A stretch of 64,000 nt of DNA from Chanos chanos (GCF_902362185.1 NC_044496.1:52077136-52141135); one strand, 5' to 3'. Positions 1 to 12,960 are shown, numbered from the stretch's first letter. The notes: generated by a model not told the origin, from the sequence alone. Translations and numbers: made by a program.

Positions 1-612
1 CATGTAACCCCACACCTGCCCCCCGCCTCTCACCCCAGGCAACTCTAGAGAAGGACAGAGTCCAGCCGCCGTTCAGGAGTTTGGTTCCAGAGCCAAGGCT
101 GTGCGTAGAAGTGAGCCCAACTATATCTAGTTGGTATCACTCGTCCACCTCCACATGCTCCGGCTCCCTCCCCCCAGAGAGGTGACATTCCACATGCCAA
201 AAACCAGCTTCTGCACCGTAAGTCCAGTCCACCGGGGCCTCCAACCCAACCCGACACCTGTGTGGCATCACACCCAGCCCCTATTTCTCCCAGCCCCTTG
301 GCCCACAGGAGGACAGCCCCATGTGGCTTTTTCGGGCTGAGCCCGGCCGGACTCCGCGTCAGGTCCAGCCACGAGGCACTTGTCTACGAGCTCCCCTCAG
401 GCTTGGCTCTAGGAGGGGGCTCCGGTATCCCTATTCCAGGCGAGGACTATTCATAGGGGCTTCATTAATCGCTTTTTGTCTGGCCACTCATCTGAGACCC
501 TCTGCCTCTGGGTGACCCTACCAGGAGCTACATGCTCTAGACAGCACAGCTCCCAAGTGTCACACCAACCCCTCCACCAAGATAAGGTTGCTGTTCCAGG
601 GGGGGCAGTTCA
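1..612. repeat. Dispersed teleost LINE-like repeat, GC-rich
   Basis: The first 600 bases are much richer in C and G than what follows and are open in several frames, but no frame gives a recognisable protein. The text closely resembles a very abundant fish repeat that I remember as the non-coding or 3' part of a non-LTR retrotransposon. Remembered phrases include the tract ending in GGGTGACCCTACCAGG near 510-528 and the final AAGGTTGCTGTTCCAGG-type end near 580-600. The left end lies outside the window. The family assignment is from memory and remains uncertain. Confidence 0.5.
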
Positions 613-1679
613 AAATGAATAACATAATTTAGTTGGAAGTAATGTTAGCTGGTTACCTAGCTATGTTCTGTGTGGCACATACAGTAGGAAACTGTTACCC
701 CATTGAAAAGTTGTTTAGTAGTTAAGATTTCTAAGTCGACAAAAAGATGAGTGTTACATAATGAATTGAAAAAGTATATATTCTATTGTCTATTCTATTC
801 TTTTGTCTCAAAGTTGTCACATGGCACTGACAAGTCTGATTATTAAGCAGTATTTAAACAGGTATCCAGGTAATATATTCATCTTTATAGTAATAACCTA
901 ACTACTGCTGTCTTTTACAATTTAATACACATGGCTCTTACACACGGTGCTTCTCAGCACACAGGGGATGAAGACAACACAGTGGACATGGATACATGTT
1001 GGTTCCACTTTTAGGACTTTGCTCTTACACAAGTCTTACACAAGTTTTACCTTTTGGGATTATAAAGAGGTCACTGCAACCTTAAGGTAAATTATATGTG
1101 CTACATCTATACAATTAGCCACGTTTGCTTTGTTCGACAATTCTTATGTGTTCCTCATGGCATGCCTGGTGCTATAGCCATGCGTTGGGGTGGATTGGTC
1201 ACGTATCAGCCAATGCTTGAGTTTTTACAGACCTACAGAATTATCTCTGTGCTGTCTGTACCTGTTTTTGTATATAGTTTCTCCTCCCCACCCCCTCCTC
1301 AACCAAGGGGGTGTCCATATTAGTCAATAGGAAATTTCCTTTTGTTGGGCAGACACTGCGCAGCTTTCAGAAAGAAAAGGACATTTCTTAACCTTAAGTG
1401 TTCCTTAGTAATTAAAGTTGCAGTTGTGTAAACTTTTTCACCCTTCTTTATCTATTTCTATCACTCTCACTCTGCCTCTCTATCCTTATCCCTTTTGATC
1501 CCAGTTCTCTCTTATGGCCCAGGCCTCCCTGCGTGTAGGACCAATGCATACCAAAGCAGAAACCACTCGTGGTAACACCTAACAGACGGCAAGCTCGATG
1601 TTTTAGCGCAGCAACCCCCAGACACTTTGGTCAAATGCTGATAACGTTTAATTGTGAGAGAGACTAGATCACCTCTAGC
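613..1679. other. AT-rich intergenic stretch, nothing recognised
   Basis: Ordinary AT-rich sequence. The open frames are short, with no supporting splice sites or family similarity that I can see. A short pyrimidine-rich patch lies near 1280-1310. Confidence 0.5.
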
Positions 1680-2354
1680 TCTTTTCCACTAGGACGGTGC
1701 TGGTGCCCATGCCCGTGCCGGTGCGGAGCCAGTGCTGCCTTGGTGCCTTTTGAGAACCGGCCCGCATTTCCACTGGTTTGGGAACCAAAATTTACATAGC
1801 GAAAGTTTGGGTAATTTCCGTGGGGAAAAAATAATGTCGGACAGAACGCATCTGCTTGCTTTTTATAAATTTACTTTTACGCTAGGCTTCCACACAGCGA
1901 AACACTGTGACCTAGCTCAGAAGTTGAAACGAGTGTTTAAATGAAGGTCTGCAGTGGTTTATTTGCACCAGCCAGAGCCGAGAGAGGGAGAGTGTCTTTT
2001 TCTACAGCCCGTATTGATGTAGACACAAATTGTTGCTCATACATCTTTTAATCATATACATATTTTCATGCTACAAATATCCTTTAGCCTACCGCTACTT
2101 GGTCAGACGTTTTTTGTTACTCCCGCCTCTCTAGAGAATGTCACGTACCAAACACATCAAACGCTGAACTGATTGGTTCTCGCGTGGTTTTTATTTGCAT
2201 AGCTTCTGACGTCAGCGGTTCCAACTTTTGGGACCAGCAATTCTGTAGTGCCGTGCCGGTGCCAGCTTTTCGGCACCGGCACCAGTATTTTGTCAGTGGA
2301 AAAGCGCGGCCCCGGTGCTCGATTAGGCACCGGCACCGGGGCAGTGGAAAAGGG
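1680..2354. mobile_element. Non-autonomous DNA transposon with CTTTTCCACT ends
   Basis: The left end reads CTTTTCCACTAGGACGG and the right end reads GCAGTGGAAAAGG, so the two ends are inverted copies of each other. Both sub-terminal regions are rich in CCGGTGCC-type words, and the right end folds on itself through repeated GGCACCGG blocks. A weaker inner inverted pair (TTTCCACTGG near 1768 and CAGTGGAAAAG near 2295) nests inside the outer ends. No transposase is visible. I recall similar ends from fish PIF/Harbinger-like elements, but I could not resolve a target-site duplication, so the superfamily is tentative. Confidence 0.6.
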
Positions 2355-3558
2355 GTATTCGGGAGGTTAGTTTCCCTGTGAGAATGGAATTCAGACCATG
2401 TCACAGGCCCCATCTGCATTGCTCCACTCAGGAACAAACTATGTAGAACAAAAGAAAAATTAAACTAACCATATGATATTATCAGTTAAATACGCATATT
2501 GAGTCATAACTGTTCGTATAGTCATAAATGCACGGTAAAACTTAAAAGTAGCCAGGAGCCAAGTCATGAGCAGCTAATTATATGACCATTGTTGTAAGTG
2601 TGCTGTTTTTAATGGTAAAAAAACCATATTTGGTCTTGTTCGGGAGCATAAAATGCGGTAGATTCGAGTACGCAGATGTAATTTTACTATTCTTTAATGG
2701 GAAAAAGTTATGTAACATGATTTCAACCAAGCTCAAATGAATACTTTCCAAATTCCAAGGAGTGTCTCCTCCCTTCAGGCAGAGACACCCCCAAAAGGAT
2801 AGTGGCACCCTCCTGTCTGCAAATCAGATACAATGCCAGACTCTCTGTTATCCTACAGTTCAATTCAGTTGCGCTAAGGTTCAGCTCCAACTGAGCTCCG
2901 GTTGTATCAGCCGTAATGTAAGTCCGTCCGTTTTGTCCTGCTCGTCTCCACGAAGAATCGGCCCAGGCTCACCGCTACGGAAGATCCGCGACACTAAAAG
3001 ACCTTCCCGGCACCGACACGAAGTCTAGCTCACGGTCTCCCTCTGCCAACCTCGGTAACTCCGGTCTCTCATACCTGAACGTGGCTGGGCCTGCTCTTCT
3101 TCTTCCTCATCCCTTTTCTCTCCCTTCCTCACAACCCCTTTTTGTGTGTAAGTAACTCCACTAGAACATCACTCAGGTAGTTCTTTTGGTTAAGCGTGCC
3201 TTCTCGTGAGTAATACCTCATTCTCGCGTAGTTGTTCATTCATACATACTTTAGGTAACGAGGATATTGTTATTGTCTACCGTTAGTTGTTTGTCTTTTT
3301 GTTAGTAGTTTAGATGCTGTTGTATGTGTGTATAGCGGATGTGCCTTAATTCCACCTGATTTCCAATTTATTCAACGTTAGATTCATTCTGTACCGTTTG
3401 AATTTGATCGTTGTAATAAATGTGTACGTCTGTAGTCCTGCTCTTTGAGTATGTGATAAATTATTTCCAAGTTACTGAATGTGGTGATCCAGGAACTTAG
3501 TTAGCTAGAAGTACTGAATTCGAAGAGTATTACTGTACCTGCTACATTAATGCTGTTA
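2355..3558. other. Intergenic stretch, nothing recognised
   Basis: No convincing gene. A pyrimidine-rich patch (about 3085-3140) follows a moderately GC-rich block. I see no coding similarity, tRNA fold or terminal repeats. Confidence 0.4.
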
Positions 3559-3972
3559 CAGTGGTGGAATGTAACAAAGTACAAGTACTTCGTTACTGTA
3601 CTTAAGTACATTTTTCATGTATCTGTACTTTACTTAAGTAGATTTAGTTGTGGGTACTTTTGACTTTTACTCCACCACATTTTACAGCAAGTATCTATAC
3701 TTTCTACTCCACTACATTTCTACAATGCGTTGCGTTACACGTTACAGTCACATTGCGTTTTTTTGTTTGTTTGTTAGTTTTAAAGTAATCAATGGGGAGA
3801 GGGGAATTGGTCCACTGAACCAATCAAAGCGGGCAGGTAATGTTAGACCCTCCTTCAACAAGAGCGGGGCACGCCCACAGCAGCAGCATCAGCAGCAGCA
3901 CTAACCAGTGATAAAACACCCAAAATAGACTCGAGAGAGGCCACCACGGAGATTTAGCCATTAGACATGCGC

Positions 3973-4120
3973 CACCCATGGCCTTATTTAAAAGAGTTGT
4001 TTGAGATAACTGGTTCCAAAAATGATTCACGGAGATTCTGGTGCCATCATTGTCTCCTTCGAAAACACGAGATACTAGCTTTCAAAAATTCGCCGTCAAA
4101 TTTTGAAGAAACATATTGAG
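3973..4120 (+). pseudogene. BED zinc-finger exon remnant of a hAT transposase
   Basis: Read from 3973, the frame begins HPWPYLKELFEITGSKND, runs through a W-C-x2-C zinc-finger half (WCHHC) and reaches the FKNSPSN block typical of BED fingers. The expected LKKHIE ending with its histidine is present, but one base out of frame because of an extra T in a run of four Ts near 4101. A GTAAAT splice donor follows at 4121, so this looks like the first coding exon of a fish hAT transposase. It is inactive as it stands and the rest of the protein is missing. Confidence 0.65.
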
Positions 4121-4539
4121 GTAAATTAGGTTGCTTAATGCTACCTGACTTTTGCATGTTAAATTAATTTAGGTTAGTGAAGTCTTATGTAACCTTAGCA
4201 AGCCTTGTAGTTCAAATGCACCACTACCAACAAGTAAACACGATTAAATTATTATAATCTAGCGTTAACTGGCAAGAAACACATGCATGTCGCTAACGCA
4301 ATGTAGTCTTGGTCCTGGGTGTTTGCTTGGACGCTAGATCCCGGGAACAGCGGTGGTTATGTTGCTTGTGTGGCTAGGGGCTCTTTAGCCCTGTGCTCCT
4401 TCAGAGTTTAAAATTAGTTGGTATTATAGAATGACAGGATTAACATGTCAAAGTATTCCAGGGGCGCAATGCGAAGGGGCAATTTGACGCTCAGTTTTAT
4501 TGTGATCTCTGCTCACAAGGTGTTAGAAATCCGACTGAT

Positions 4540-4602
4540 GCACTGATTGTAAGTCGCTTTGGTAAAAAGCGTCTGCCAAATAACTAAATTGTAAATTGTA
4601 AA
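4540..4602 (+). repeat. SINE/LINE-type 3' tail
   Basis: The text TGTAAGTCGCTTTGGTAAAAAGCGTCTGCCAAAT followed by short TAAATTGTAAA units is a tail shared by many fish SINEs and their partner LINEs. Only the tail is recognisable. The body upstream (about 4440-4540) is unclear. It lies inside the hAT element at 3559-5307 and so inserted after it. Confidence 0.55.
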
Positions 4603-7600
4603 CATCGTAGTAATTACCTTTGTCTTAATTACACTAAAATGGAATTTAAAAGTCAGACTGTCAACCCTACTTGGCATGCTTATATTGAGCCAAACCAAAT
4701 TTCCATCTCCTGTAAGAACAGTCTGGCAAAAGTATAAATTTTGTAATAGATAATATGTTGAAATCCTGTGTTAGGATCAGTGCCTGTCTAATGCCCCTTT
4801 TTTTAGGCAGACAACTTTGACTTGAATGTGTTTACTGCAGTCAATATAATACAATGGTTTTGCATTGTGTTATATTGTGTTTGGTTTTATTTACAGTTAA
4901 ATAAAAACTTTCAAAGGTATAATCAGTTCTCTTTCTAATTTTGCTTAATGGCATTTAACTCTGCAGGTCACCCCTGAAATTCTGATTCACAGAATCGTAA
5001 GTCCAAGTGTGAACTGTGTCACAGAGGGTAAACACAATAAAAACAATAACCTTTCAAATAATTGATAAGAGATTGTTTGTACATACAGTAGGCACACTAA
5101 ATGATATTGTAGACCATTGCATTAGGGAATACATTCAGCAAGTACTTTTACTTTTAATACTTTAAGTATATTTAAAAGCAAGTACTTACTTACTTTTACT
5201 CAAGTTAAAAGGTTAATGTGGTACTTTTACTTTTACTAGAGTACATTTTTGTCTGTTTATTTGTACTTTTACTTAAGTACAGTGTTTGAGTACTTCCTCC
5301 ACCACTGGTTATTTATTATATGTACGGCTAATGAAGAGGTATTCAGAATAATTTCTAGGTTCAGTGTTCAGAGCGCTGAGCTATAAATAGAGTTTTTCAG
5401 AATATCTGTAATTTCACTGGGTTCACGTTCCAAAATAAGGTTATGGTTACAGCTAAGTGATATTAGTATTAAGTCTAATATTCACGGAGAACCATTAACC
5501 AGATTTTCGTCATACCATTTTTACGACACTTTAAACATCAAGGACACGGGGAACAACGAAAATGGAAGGCTCACCTTCATTAATGGCAATATACTCAGTC
5601 ATAAACTAGCATTCATATCCATATACTGCACGGACGAGTGAGGAGACAAAGACTTTTTTACCTATATTAGCAATACGTTATTAGAACTAACAGACTGTGC
5701 CCTAGTAGTGGGAGATGATTTCAATGCTGCCCTTAACCCCATGCTTGATAAATCTAACTAAGATGCAACATCTTATCTTTCATCCAACTTGTTGTATACG
5801 CTTATCAAAGACCTTAATCTAATTGACCTTTGGCGTGCACAGGATACCACCACTAGAGATTACATATTTTATTCCAGTAGACATAAGACATTTTCCAAGG
5901 TAGGTTATATTTTTGTTAGCCCAGCTCTAATTTCAGGAAATGCATCCATTACTATATTGCCTATTCTGTTATCTGACCACTGCATTATTATGCCACATTG
6001 AACTTCCTAAGACAAAGACAAAGGTCCCCAGATGGCGGCTGAACACACATCCCTATTAACTAACTCTGAATTTCTTAACTCGCTCAAAAACCAACTACAA
6101 GATTTCCTAGACATCAATGCAAGTGAATGCCCTACTCAACAAGTACTGTGAGAGACAACCAAATGTTTCATTCGTGATTTTTGTATTTCATTTTCTTCAA
6201 CCCTAGCTAAAACAAAAGTTTACCAGATCACAAATCTAGAAAACAAAATAAAATCACTACGAAACTTACAAAGATCATCAGTCTTCTTCAGAGAAGAATG
6301 TACCACACTAGCCCTATCAAAGGCAGAGAACCAGATGGAAGTACTACTTGGAATCAGAGCATGCTCATCTGCTGGCACTTATGCTTAAAGAATGTGAGAC
6401 CAAGGCACATAGCAATAAAAAAGCTGATGATAAGATTACAATGAATCCTCAGACCATCAATGACACATTCACAACATTTCTTGAAAACTTATATAAATCT
6501 GAGATTGATTTCAATGATTCCATTTGCAAAATTTTTTGGATAAATTACATCTATCCTGTATCTCGCAGATGGACCAAGATTATTTGGAAGCCCCTCTGGA
6601 GCTGGATGAGCTGCACAGAGCTCTAAAATGTCTAAACAAAAGCAAATCACCTGGCTTAGATGGCCTTCCACCCGAGCTATATTCAGAACTTTGGGACTTG
6701 GTCGGTACACTTATGCTAAACTCTTTTAACTTTGCAGTCAAGACCGGGACCTTTCATAGAGATCAAAAAACAACACTGATTACTCTGCTCTTAGAAAAAG
6801 GAAAGGATCCCCTTGAATGCTCCAGTTTCAGGCCAATATCCTGAACTTAAGGTATATGCCAAAGCTCTTGCTCTACGTCTTGAAAGTGTTATTCATACAT
6901 CAAACAGGCTTTATCAAGAGTTGCCTTGCATCTGATAACATGCGAAGGTTGGAGCATGTAATAGATGCCGCAGACACTCACCCTCTCACTTGACACGGAG
7001 AAAGCCTTTGATAGGCTAGAGTGGAGATATAGGTGGGCAGTATTACAACGTTTTAGATTTGGACATAATTTTCTCACAATGTTCAAGACACTATATCACT
7101 CACCTTTTGCAAGTGTTTTCACAGGTGACATTATCTCTTCCCCCTTTCCTTTGCAACATGGAACAAGACAGGGATGTCCACTTTCATCACTATTGTTTTG
7201 TCTATCCCTTGAACCTCTAGCACAAGCCATTAGGCAATCTACAGTTTCCCCCATTAAAACTGGCGATCATAATCATATTATATCATATCATTGTATGCTG
7301 ATGATATTATATCATTTTTAGACAAATTTGACACCTCCATTTACCCAATAATCAAGGAATTTGATCACTTTAGTGACCTATTGGGCTACAAAATAAATTG
7401 GACGAAGTCAGCTCTGATGCCCCATAATAGCATCAGTATAAATATTCCTATCCCCTTGTTTATTCAGGTTAAAAACGCATTTAACTACCTTGGTATTATC
7501 ATTCATAAAAATATAAATATAAATATAAATAAAATAAGTGGAGACAACTTCAACATTACTCTGAACAAGATAAAAACCGACTTTCAAAGATGGAGCAATC

Positions 7601-8602
7601 TAAAGACATCTCTTTAGGGCAGAATTAATACAGTTAAAATGAACATATTGCCTCGTTTTAATTTTCTTTTCTTTATGTTACCACTCTGTCCGCCTCCAAA
7701 TTACTTTAAAGACATTCACCCTATGGTTTCCAAATTCATTTGGGATGGCAGACAACCCAGGATTTGTTTGGCTACACTACAGCAGCCCAAAATGTTGGGT
7801 GGTTTGGTGGTACCAAATTTTGAATTGTATTATTGGTCGTTTCAAATTGGAGCTCTCAGTACATGGGTTGACCCAGAGTCTACAACTGCATGGAAAATGA
7901 TTGAATCTGCTAAGGTGACACTGCACAAGCTGCAAGACATTCTGTTTTGTAGTATAACGCACAGAACAATTAACAATAAATTCGGACCCATCATTGAAAA
8001 CTCTCTACAGGTGTGAACGACGGTTGAACATTGGATGGGCGGCCCATTAAATTTTATCACAACGAACCATTATGGCATAACTTAAATTTATTGTGGAGTA
8101 GCTGACCATTTATTCAACCGTCCTGGACTTCTCTTGGAATAAACACGTGTGGTGACGTTTACAATGATGCAGGTCTTCACTCCATTCAGGACCTCCGAAC
8201 AAGGTTCTCCCTTCCTGCATCTTCATATTTCTTATACTTTCAGCCAAGATCAGCCTTAAAAGCATATGGAGTTCCCTTGAACTCTCCTCTCCCCTCACAC
8301 CCCATGTTGGACTGGATTGTACCACAATATATCCCAAAATCTGTGCCTACGATATATAGCAAATTAATTCATTACAGTTCTAAGCCTCTACCGGCTGAAT
8401 CCATTTGGAATAGGGAGTTGTGAACTTTGAATATAAATCTAAACTGGAGTAGGGAGTGGTCCAATCTGAATATGTCTGCTAAGAATCTAGCACACCAACT
8501 AATTCATTTTAAAACCATTCACCAAGTGTACACAACACCCTATAAGAGGTTCCAGGTGAAGCTTGTTGGAGAAAAAATGTTTCTTGGCCTGAGAAAAAAC
8601 AC

Positions 8603-9477
8603 TGTAACAGCTATATAGCCATTTATATTAAAATAAATGTGTGAAGTTCTTTTATAACAATGCGATCTGTGAATGGAGGGATAGAAAAGTTCATTTTAGT
8701 TTGTCTCTGTGCAGAGAGTGCTGACGGTCAAACACTCAAGGTTACATGGTGTGAGCCTTTTTGGAGAAAATGAGAAGACTGACTGTTAGAATATAGCCAA
8801 GGGCTCTATGATCAGATGAAACAGTGCTCTTCGTTATTCTCTGTATTTCCAACAGTATTCTCATTTATTCTTAGTTGAGACCAAGCAGGTGTGAATCAAG
8901 TATGTAATGATGTTTACATTTATTCTCTGTATGCCCATTCATCCTTTATCATCACAAGTGATAGCATGAAACACAGTCTTCACTTATTCTTTGTATTTTC
9001 TAACGAGTGCTCATTAATTTTTGTATTTTATAATTGCAGGTGTCAGTGTGAGACACTAATCCTTGTATTCACCTTTGTTCATTTATCAATGCAGGTGCTA
9101 ATGTAAGACAGTATCCTCACTTATTTTTGAGCTAGGTCAAGGTGTCAGTTCCTGACTACGTCATTAGGAAATTATGGTGTCTAGCAAGATAGGCAAAGAA
9201 GGCGGGAAGTCCTCTGATGACTGCCTTGACTACCACTGGATAATCTTTGATATGATTTTTGTATAAACATAGGTGATGTGTGCTGGTTAGTCAAGTCACT
9301 CCCGGGACATGACTCAGTTTGTTGTAAGCTGCTTCCAAGTGGTTGCAATAAACTTATACTGCACCAGACTTTTGAAGACTTCAATTGCTTTTTTGAAACT
9401 TAGCATCAGAAGAGAGGCACATAGTGTCGCGGTGGGACTCAGTCATATCTGGCCCTGACTTGGCAGTCTCCCCCACA
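8603..9477 (+). mobile_element. Solo LTR inserted in the L1 LINE
   Basis: This block interrupts the C-terminal part of the L1 reading frame and the L1 protein text resumes by about 9500, which fixes its limits within a few bases. It starts TGTAACAG, has a promoter-like TATAAACATA near 9262, an AATAAA signal at about 9348 and a downstream segment containing GGGACTCAGTCATATCTGG. The same order of features recurs at 17634-18256. It is therefore a fossil LTR. No internal coding region accompanies it. The parent family (endogenous retrovirus or another LTR group) cannot be named from the sequence. Confidence 0.65.
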
Positions 9478-9604
9478 AACTACAACCTACTTATGACTGT
9501 CACATATGCAACTCTACCTCACCTGGAACCTTTCTCCATATGTTTTGGAACTTTCCAATTATTTTTTATTTTTGGACCCATGTGAACTCTGTTTTGTCTA
9601 ATTT

Positions 9605-9820
9605 TTTTTTAACTTTGTTTATTGAGTTTTTAAAGGGAATTACAATTTGAAAAAGGTAATTTTCAAATACAAAGTGAACTGGTAACACCCCGCAAAAAAA
9701 GAACATGTATAGAGAGGATAAAATTGTATCAACTACAGTTGTGCCCCCCCCCCCACCCATTTACAATGATATAAGGAGCAACTCAGCCTGGAATTTCTGT
9801 AAAGGAAGTGCGTCTAACAT
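9605..9820 (-). mobile_element. Reversed, 5'-truncated L1-type 3' end
   Basis: The insert begins with a run of Ts and, read on the minus strand, ends AAAACTCAATAAACAAAGTTAAAAAA, as a polyadenylated LINE tail does. It is flanked by a direct repeat of the host L1 text, TGTTTTGTCTAATTT at 9590-9604 and TGTTTTGTCTGATTT at 9821-9835, one difference in 15. That is the expected target-site duplication of LINE-driven insertion. A run of 12-13 Cs lies at about 9747. Only the 3' end of the element is present. Confidence 0.75.
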
Positions 9821-10372
9821 TGTTTTGTCTGATTTACTTGAAATTTCATATGATCCTCATCCAGGTTTGTTAATGATAATTCTGATCTCAATTTAAAGCA
9901 AAAAAATTGCTGGTTGCTGGTTTTACATCTGCAAAAAAAGCAATAATAAAACATTGGTTTACACCTGATATATGCATGAAATCATTCTGGATCCACAGCC
10001 TTGTCAGCATTGTAAACCTTGAACATACTACTGCACGACTCAGTAAGGCTTAATCAGCAACTGTGGAAACCTGAAAATCCTTTTAGTGAAACATAATTTC
10101 CTGGACAAGGGACAATAACTGAATGCTTGTAGAACACTATGTATTGCACTGTGTATACACATGTCAATTCCATCTGTATTATCACTGTTGCAATAATAGG
10201 GATTATTATTCTCTCTTCTTACTTTTCCTACCACTGTCCATATGTATGCCCCCCCGCCGTTCCCCATTGTTTTTCGATCACAAAAAAAATCTTATAAATG
10301 ATAGAAATTCTTGTAATTTGAATTCTATAATATTATACAACCGTAGAACTGAAGAAAATACAATAAACAATC

Positions 10373-12396
10373 GTAGTACCCCTGGGAAGTGCGTTGCTTT
10401 TATTTTTTAATACCATTGTATACAATGGGAGAATATGTTAAAGGTGTATTTGCAGTGTTTTAGTTGACATGTTTGCAAGTGTTTTCATTTCATAAGTGCT
10501 CATTATGATGTCAGTAATACTGTAAGAGTTATTCATTGGGGGGTAAAGTGTAATAATGCTGTTAAAATTAGTTCATTGGGAAGAGAGTGTGGAAATGAAA
10601 CATGATTGGTTAATACCAGCCCATCGTATGATCGTGGCAATTTACATTACGTGTCTAGGTAATGAGGGTTCGAGAAAGTGGAGAGTGAATGTTCCAGAGC
10701 AGAACGAGAATGTTTAAGAGTGTAGAAGGAATGTTTGAGTTGTGCTGATAAAAAGAAAGTTTACCGGAGTTAAGCGGAAGTTTGACAGCGAAGGACCAAG
10801 TGCGTGCTGTGTGTATCGTTTTTAATTTTGGTCTTCACTTTTTTGGGACTCTTCACTTTCTCAGATGTACTCTGTAGTGGCAAAGCCATTAGAGTTCATG
10901 CACACAACTGCCATTTTGTGGATTAGCAGCTATCTACACTGGACATTAGCCACTTCTCAATGTGCATTCTTCTCTGCACTTGCGTTCTTGTGAACTTGTG
11001 AAACGTCATCAGTCATGGCCGAAGTACTGTTCCAACTCAAAGTTCACATCTAGCCAAGAGCAGATCAAATACCTGGATGTGTTCTCGATTCTTGGGTTTT
11101 ATCAAGGATGCATCAGGAGGTGACTTGTGTAAACTTGGGGAGTCAAGTTTCTCAGAATGCATTTCACCCAAATTTCACAAAAGTGGCCGCAATGGCAGCA
11201 GATGAGCAACCACATAACTATATCATTCATACTATGACTGTTGTTATGTTACCAAATGTAGTTTTTAAGATTTTGCAGGTGAGAAATTAATATTTCAGAA
11301 TTTGAATATGGGCTGATAGTGCCCCTTGAAAGTCATAAATGCTGAGAGATGTGAGAAATGTGACATCTACTAGCAGACAAGCTCGCTAGCTCTAGCCAGC
11401 AAGAACGCTACCGTTTCAAATGCAGTTTGAGCATACTGCATCCTCCCGCATGATCAGGAGTCCAGACTCCGAGTTGAACTTGGTAGTCCAAACTGCCAAG
11501 AATGAGAGTCCGTACTTGATGTACTTCGTGTTGAGAAATGGCTATTGAGTTTTCTCAGACCATCTTGAGTGACGACTCCACATTGATATTGCTCCAAGGA
11601 CAACGCTTCGAAGATGGCGTACTTCACTCTTCAGACCGTGGATGTTCTGCGATACCTCCCTTGTGCAGAGACAAACAGTTCTGTGAATACAAAAAACATG
11701 CCTTTGTCCACTATTATGAGCTCCAACATGCGCGCCAACTAAAGGGTGCCCCAGACTGTATGTGTGTGTGTGTTTAAAACCTGGGTATTTTTTTTTATTT
11801 GACACTGTCTGTACTTTTGTCGCGGAAGTATTTAAGTGTGTGTTTATTACACTGTCAGCGATAGTCCTGTTTGGTTAAATGAATGTTGGCTTCTGCAGAT
11901 AAACGTAACAGATGCATATGAGTTTGATGTAAATGAGCATTAAGTTATCCCTGAGAGGGTAAGCTGGTTTAGAGGTGTTGTAATTTAAGTCTATTTGTTT
12001 GTCATTGTGGGATGCAGCATTTACCATTCATTCTCTGAGGTGCAACTCACACTTTTATTATTAGTTAATGCAAGGGAGGTCAATTATCCAGCATTTAACA
12101 ACAGCCATTGTCATAGGCTATCCCAGGCCTCTTAGACACCCTTTGCAAGACTGTAACCCTGGACATATATCCTGCCTGGTACATTCCACTCAAGCTCCTC
12201 CCCTGTTGTATATCATTCAAGTGTTCATGGTAGTGGGCCACAATAATAGACGTGCTGAAAAAGTCAGCTTAGTGGGAGGGCTACACAATTATTTTGCACA
12301 AACATGTCAGGGTTTTAAGAACAAATTTCTTCTTAAGAACAGTTGGTGAATGAGGCCCATTGTCCTCACCATGTCAGACATATTTCCCATTGGCTT
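10373..12396. other. Intergenic stretch, no gene recognised
   Basis: Two open frames (11108-11290 and 11538-11777) show no recognisable family and no splice support. A short TG run lies at about 11760. The region around 10435-10990 may be old repeat sequence but I cannot name it. Confidence 0.4.
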
Positions 12397-12960
12397 GTGT
12401 TAGCTCTGCCCAACACAAACCTTTTCGAAATTTTTGCATTTTTCACAGAATTTGTACAAACTCTTTTGAACTCCGTCTACACAGTTCATTAGATTCTCTT
12501 GAAATTTAGTTGGTATAAACTCCAGACATATGTGATGATAAAGAAATAGTGGATACCTCAAATGAGGATGTAATGGCGGACAAATGATTTGCTTGAGACG
12601 CAACATTAACCCAGATGCAAGGGTCTTTATGGTCAGGACACAGTTGCTTTGACATTCATTAAATTTGGCATAAGCATGGCTGTCATCATTTCAGAAATTT
12701 TTAACATTGGTTTGAGTGGCTCCGCCCCACAGGAAGTTGGCCATTTTGGAATTTGTGCATTTTTCACATATGTTGTGAGGAACCCTTTTGAGCTCCTACT
12801 AGAGTTCATTGGATTTCCCTGAAATTCAGTTGGAATAAACTTCAGACATATGTGATGATAGGCAATGATAAATTGTGAAGGAATATTGGATACCTGAAGT
12901 GCGGAAATAATGGCAGGAAACTGATTTGCCTGAGACGCCACACCAACACAAGAAGTGGAT
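12397..12960. repeat. Two diverged copies of a roughly 220-bp unit
   Basis: The units at about 12397-12618 and 12711-12960 follow one another in the same order. Each has a GCTCYGCCC start, a TTTTTGCATTTTTCACA-type phrase, then CAGACATATGTGATGATA, then GGATACCT, and ends with GATTTGCYTGAGACGC. They have diverged clearly. The spacing of about 315 bases suggests a tandem array within a larger old fish repeat that continues on both sides. Confidence 0.65.

Larger units (their letters stand above)
3559..5307 (+). mobile_element. hAT-like DNA transposon with long terminal inverted repeats
   Basis: The element opens with CAGTGGTGGAATGTAAC and closes with TCCTCCACCACTG. Both ends continue inwards for about 150-200 bases as inverted versions of the same AAGTACTTTTACTT-type text, giving a long terminal inverted repeat. 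CAG...CTG termini, together with the BED zinc-finger remnant inside (3973-4120), point to the hAT superfamily. The rest of the transposase (ribonuclease H-like and dimerisation parts) is not recognisable, so this is a dead or non-autonomous copy of about 1.75 kb. I do not see a clean 8-bp target duplication. A SINE/LINE-type tail lies inside it at about 4540-4602. Confidence 0.75.
5530..10372 (+). mobile_element. L1/Tx1-type LINE, degraded, with two insertions
   Basis: Endonuclease text appears first (GRLTFINGNILSHKLAFISIY near 5558, then GDDFNAALNPMLDKSN near 5710 and SSRHKTFSKV near 5873). Reverse transcriptase follows: DTEKAFDRLEW near 6990, HGTRQGCPLSSLLF near 7160 and the YADD active-site box near 7293. 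A C-terminal knuckle reads CHICNSTSPGTFLHMFW near 9505, and further C-terminal text reaches about 10090. The frame changes many times and carries stops, so it is inactive. It lacks its first ORF (5' truncated). A solo LTR (8603-9477) and a reversed L1 tail (9605-9820) interrupt it, and its own sequence resumes after each. The 3' end is placed near an A-rich AATACAATAAACAAT stretch and is approximate. Confidence 0.8.

Noticed and set aside
131-515. Overlapping open frames in the first 500 bases as genes
   Set aside because: High GC keeps several frames open at once; none resembles a protein and the block matches a dispersed fish repeat.
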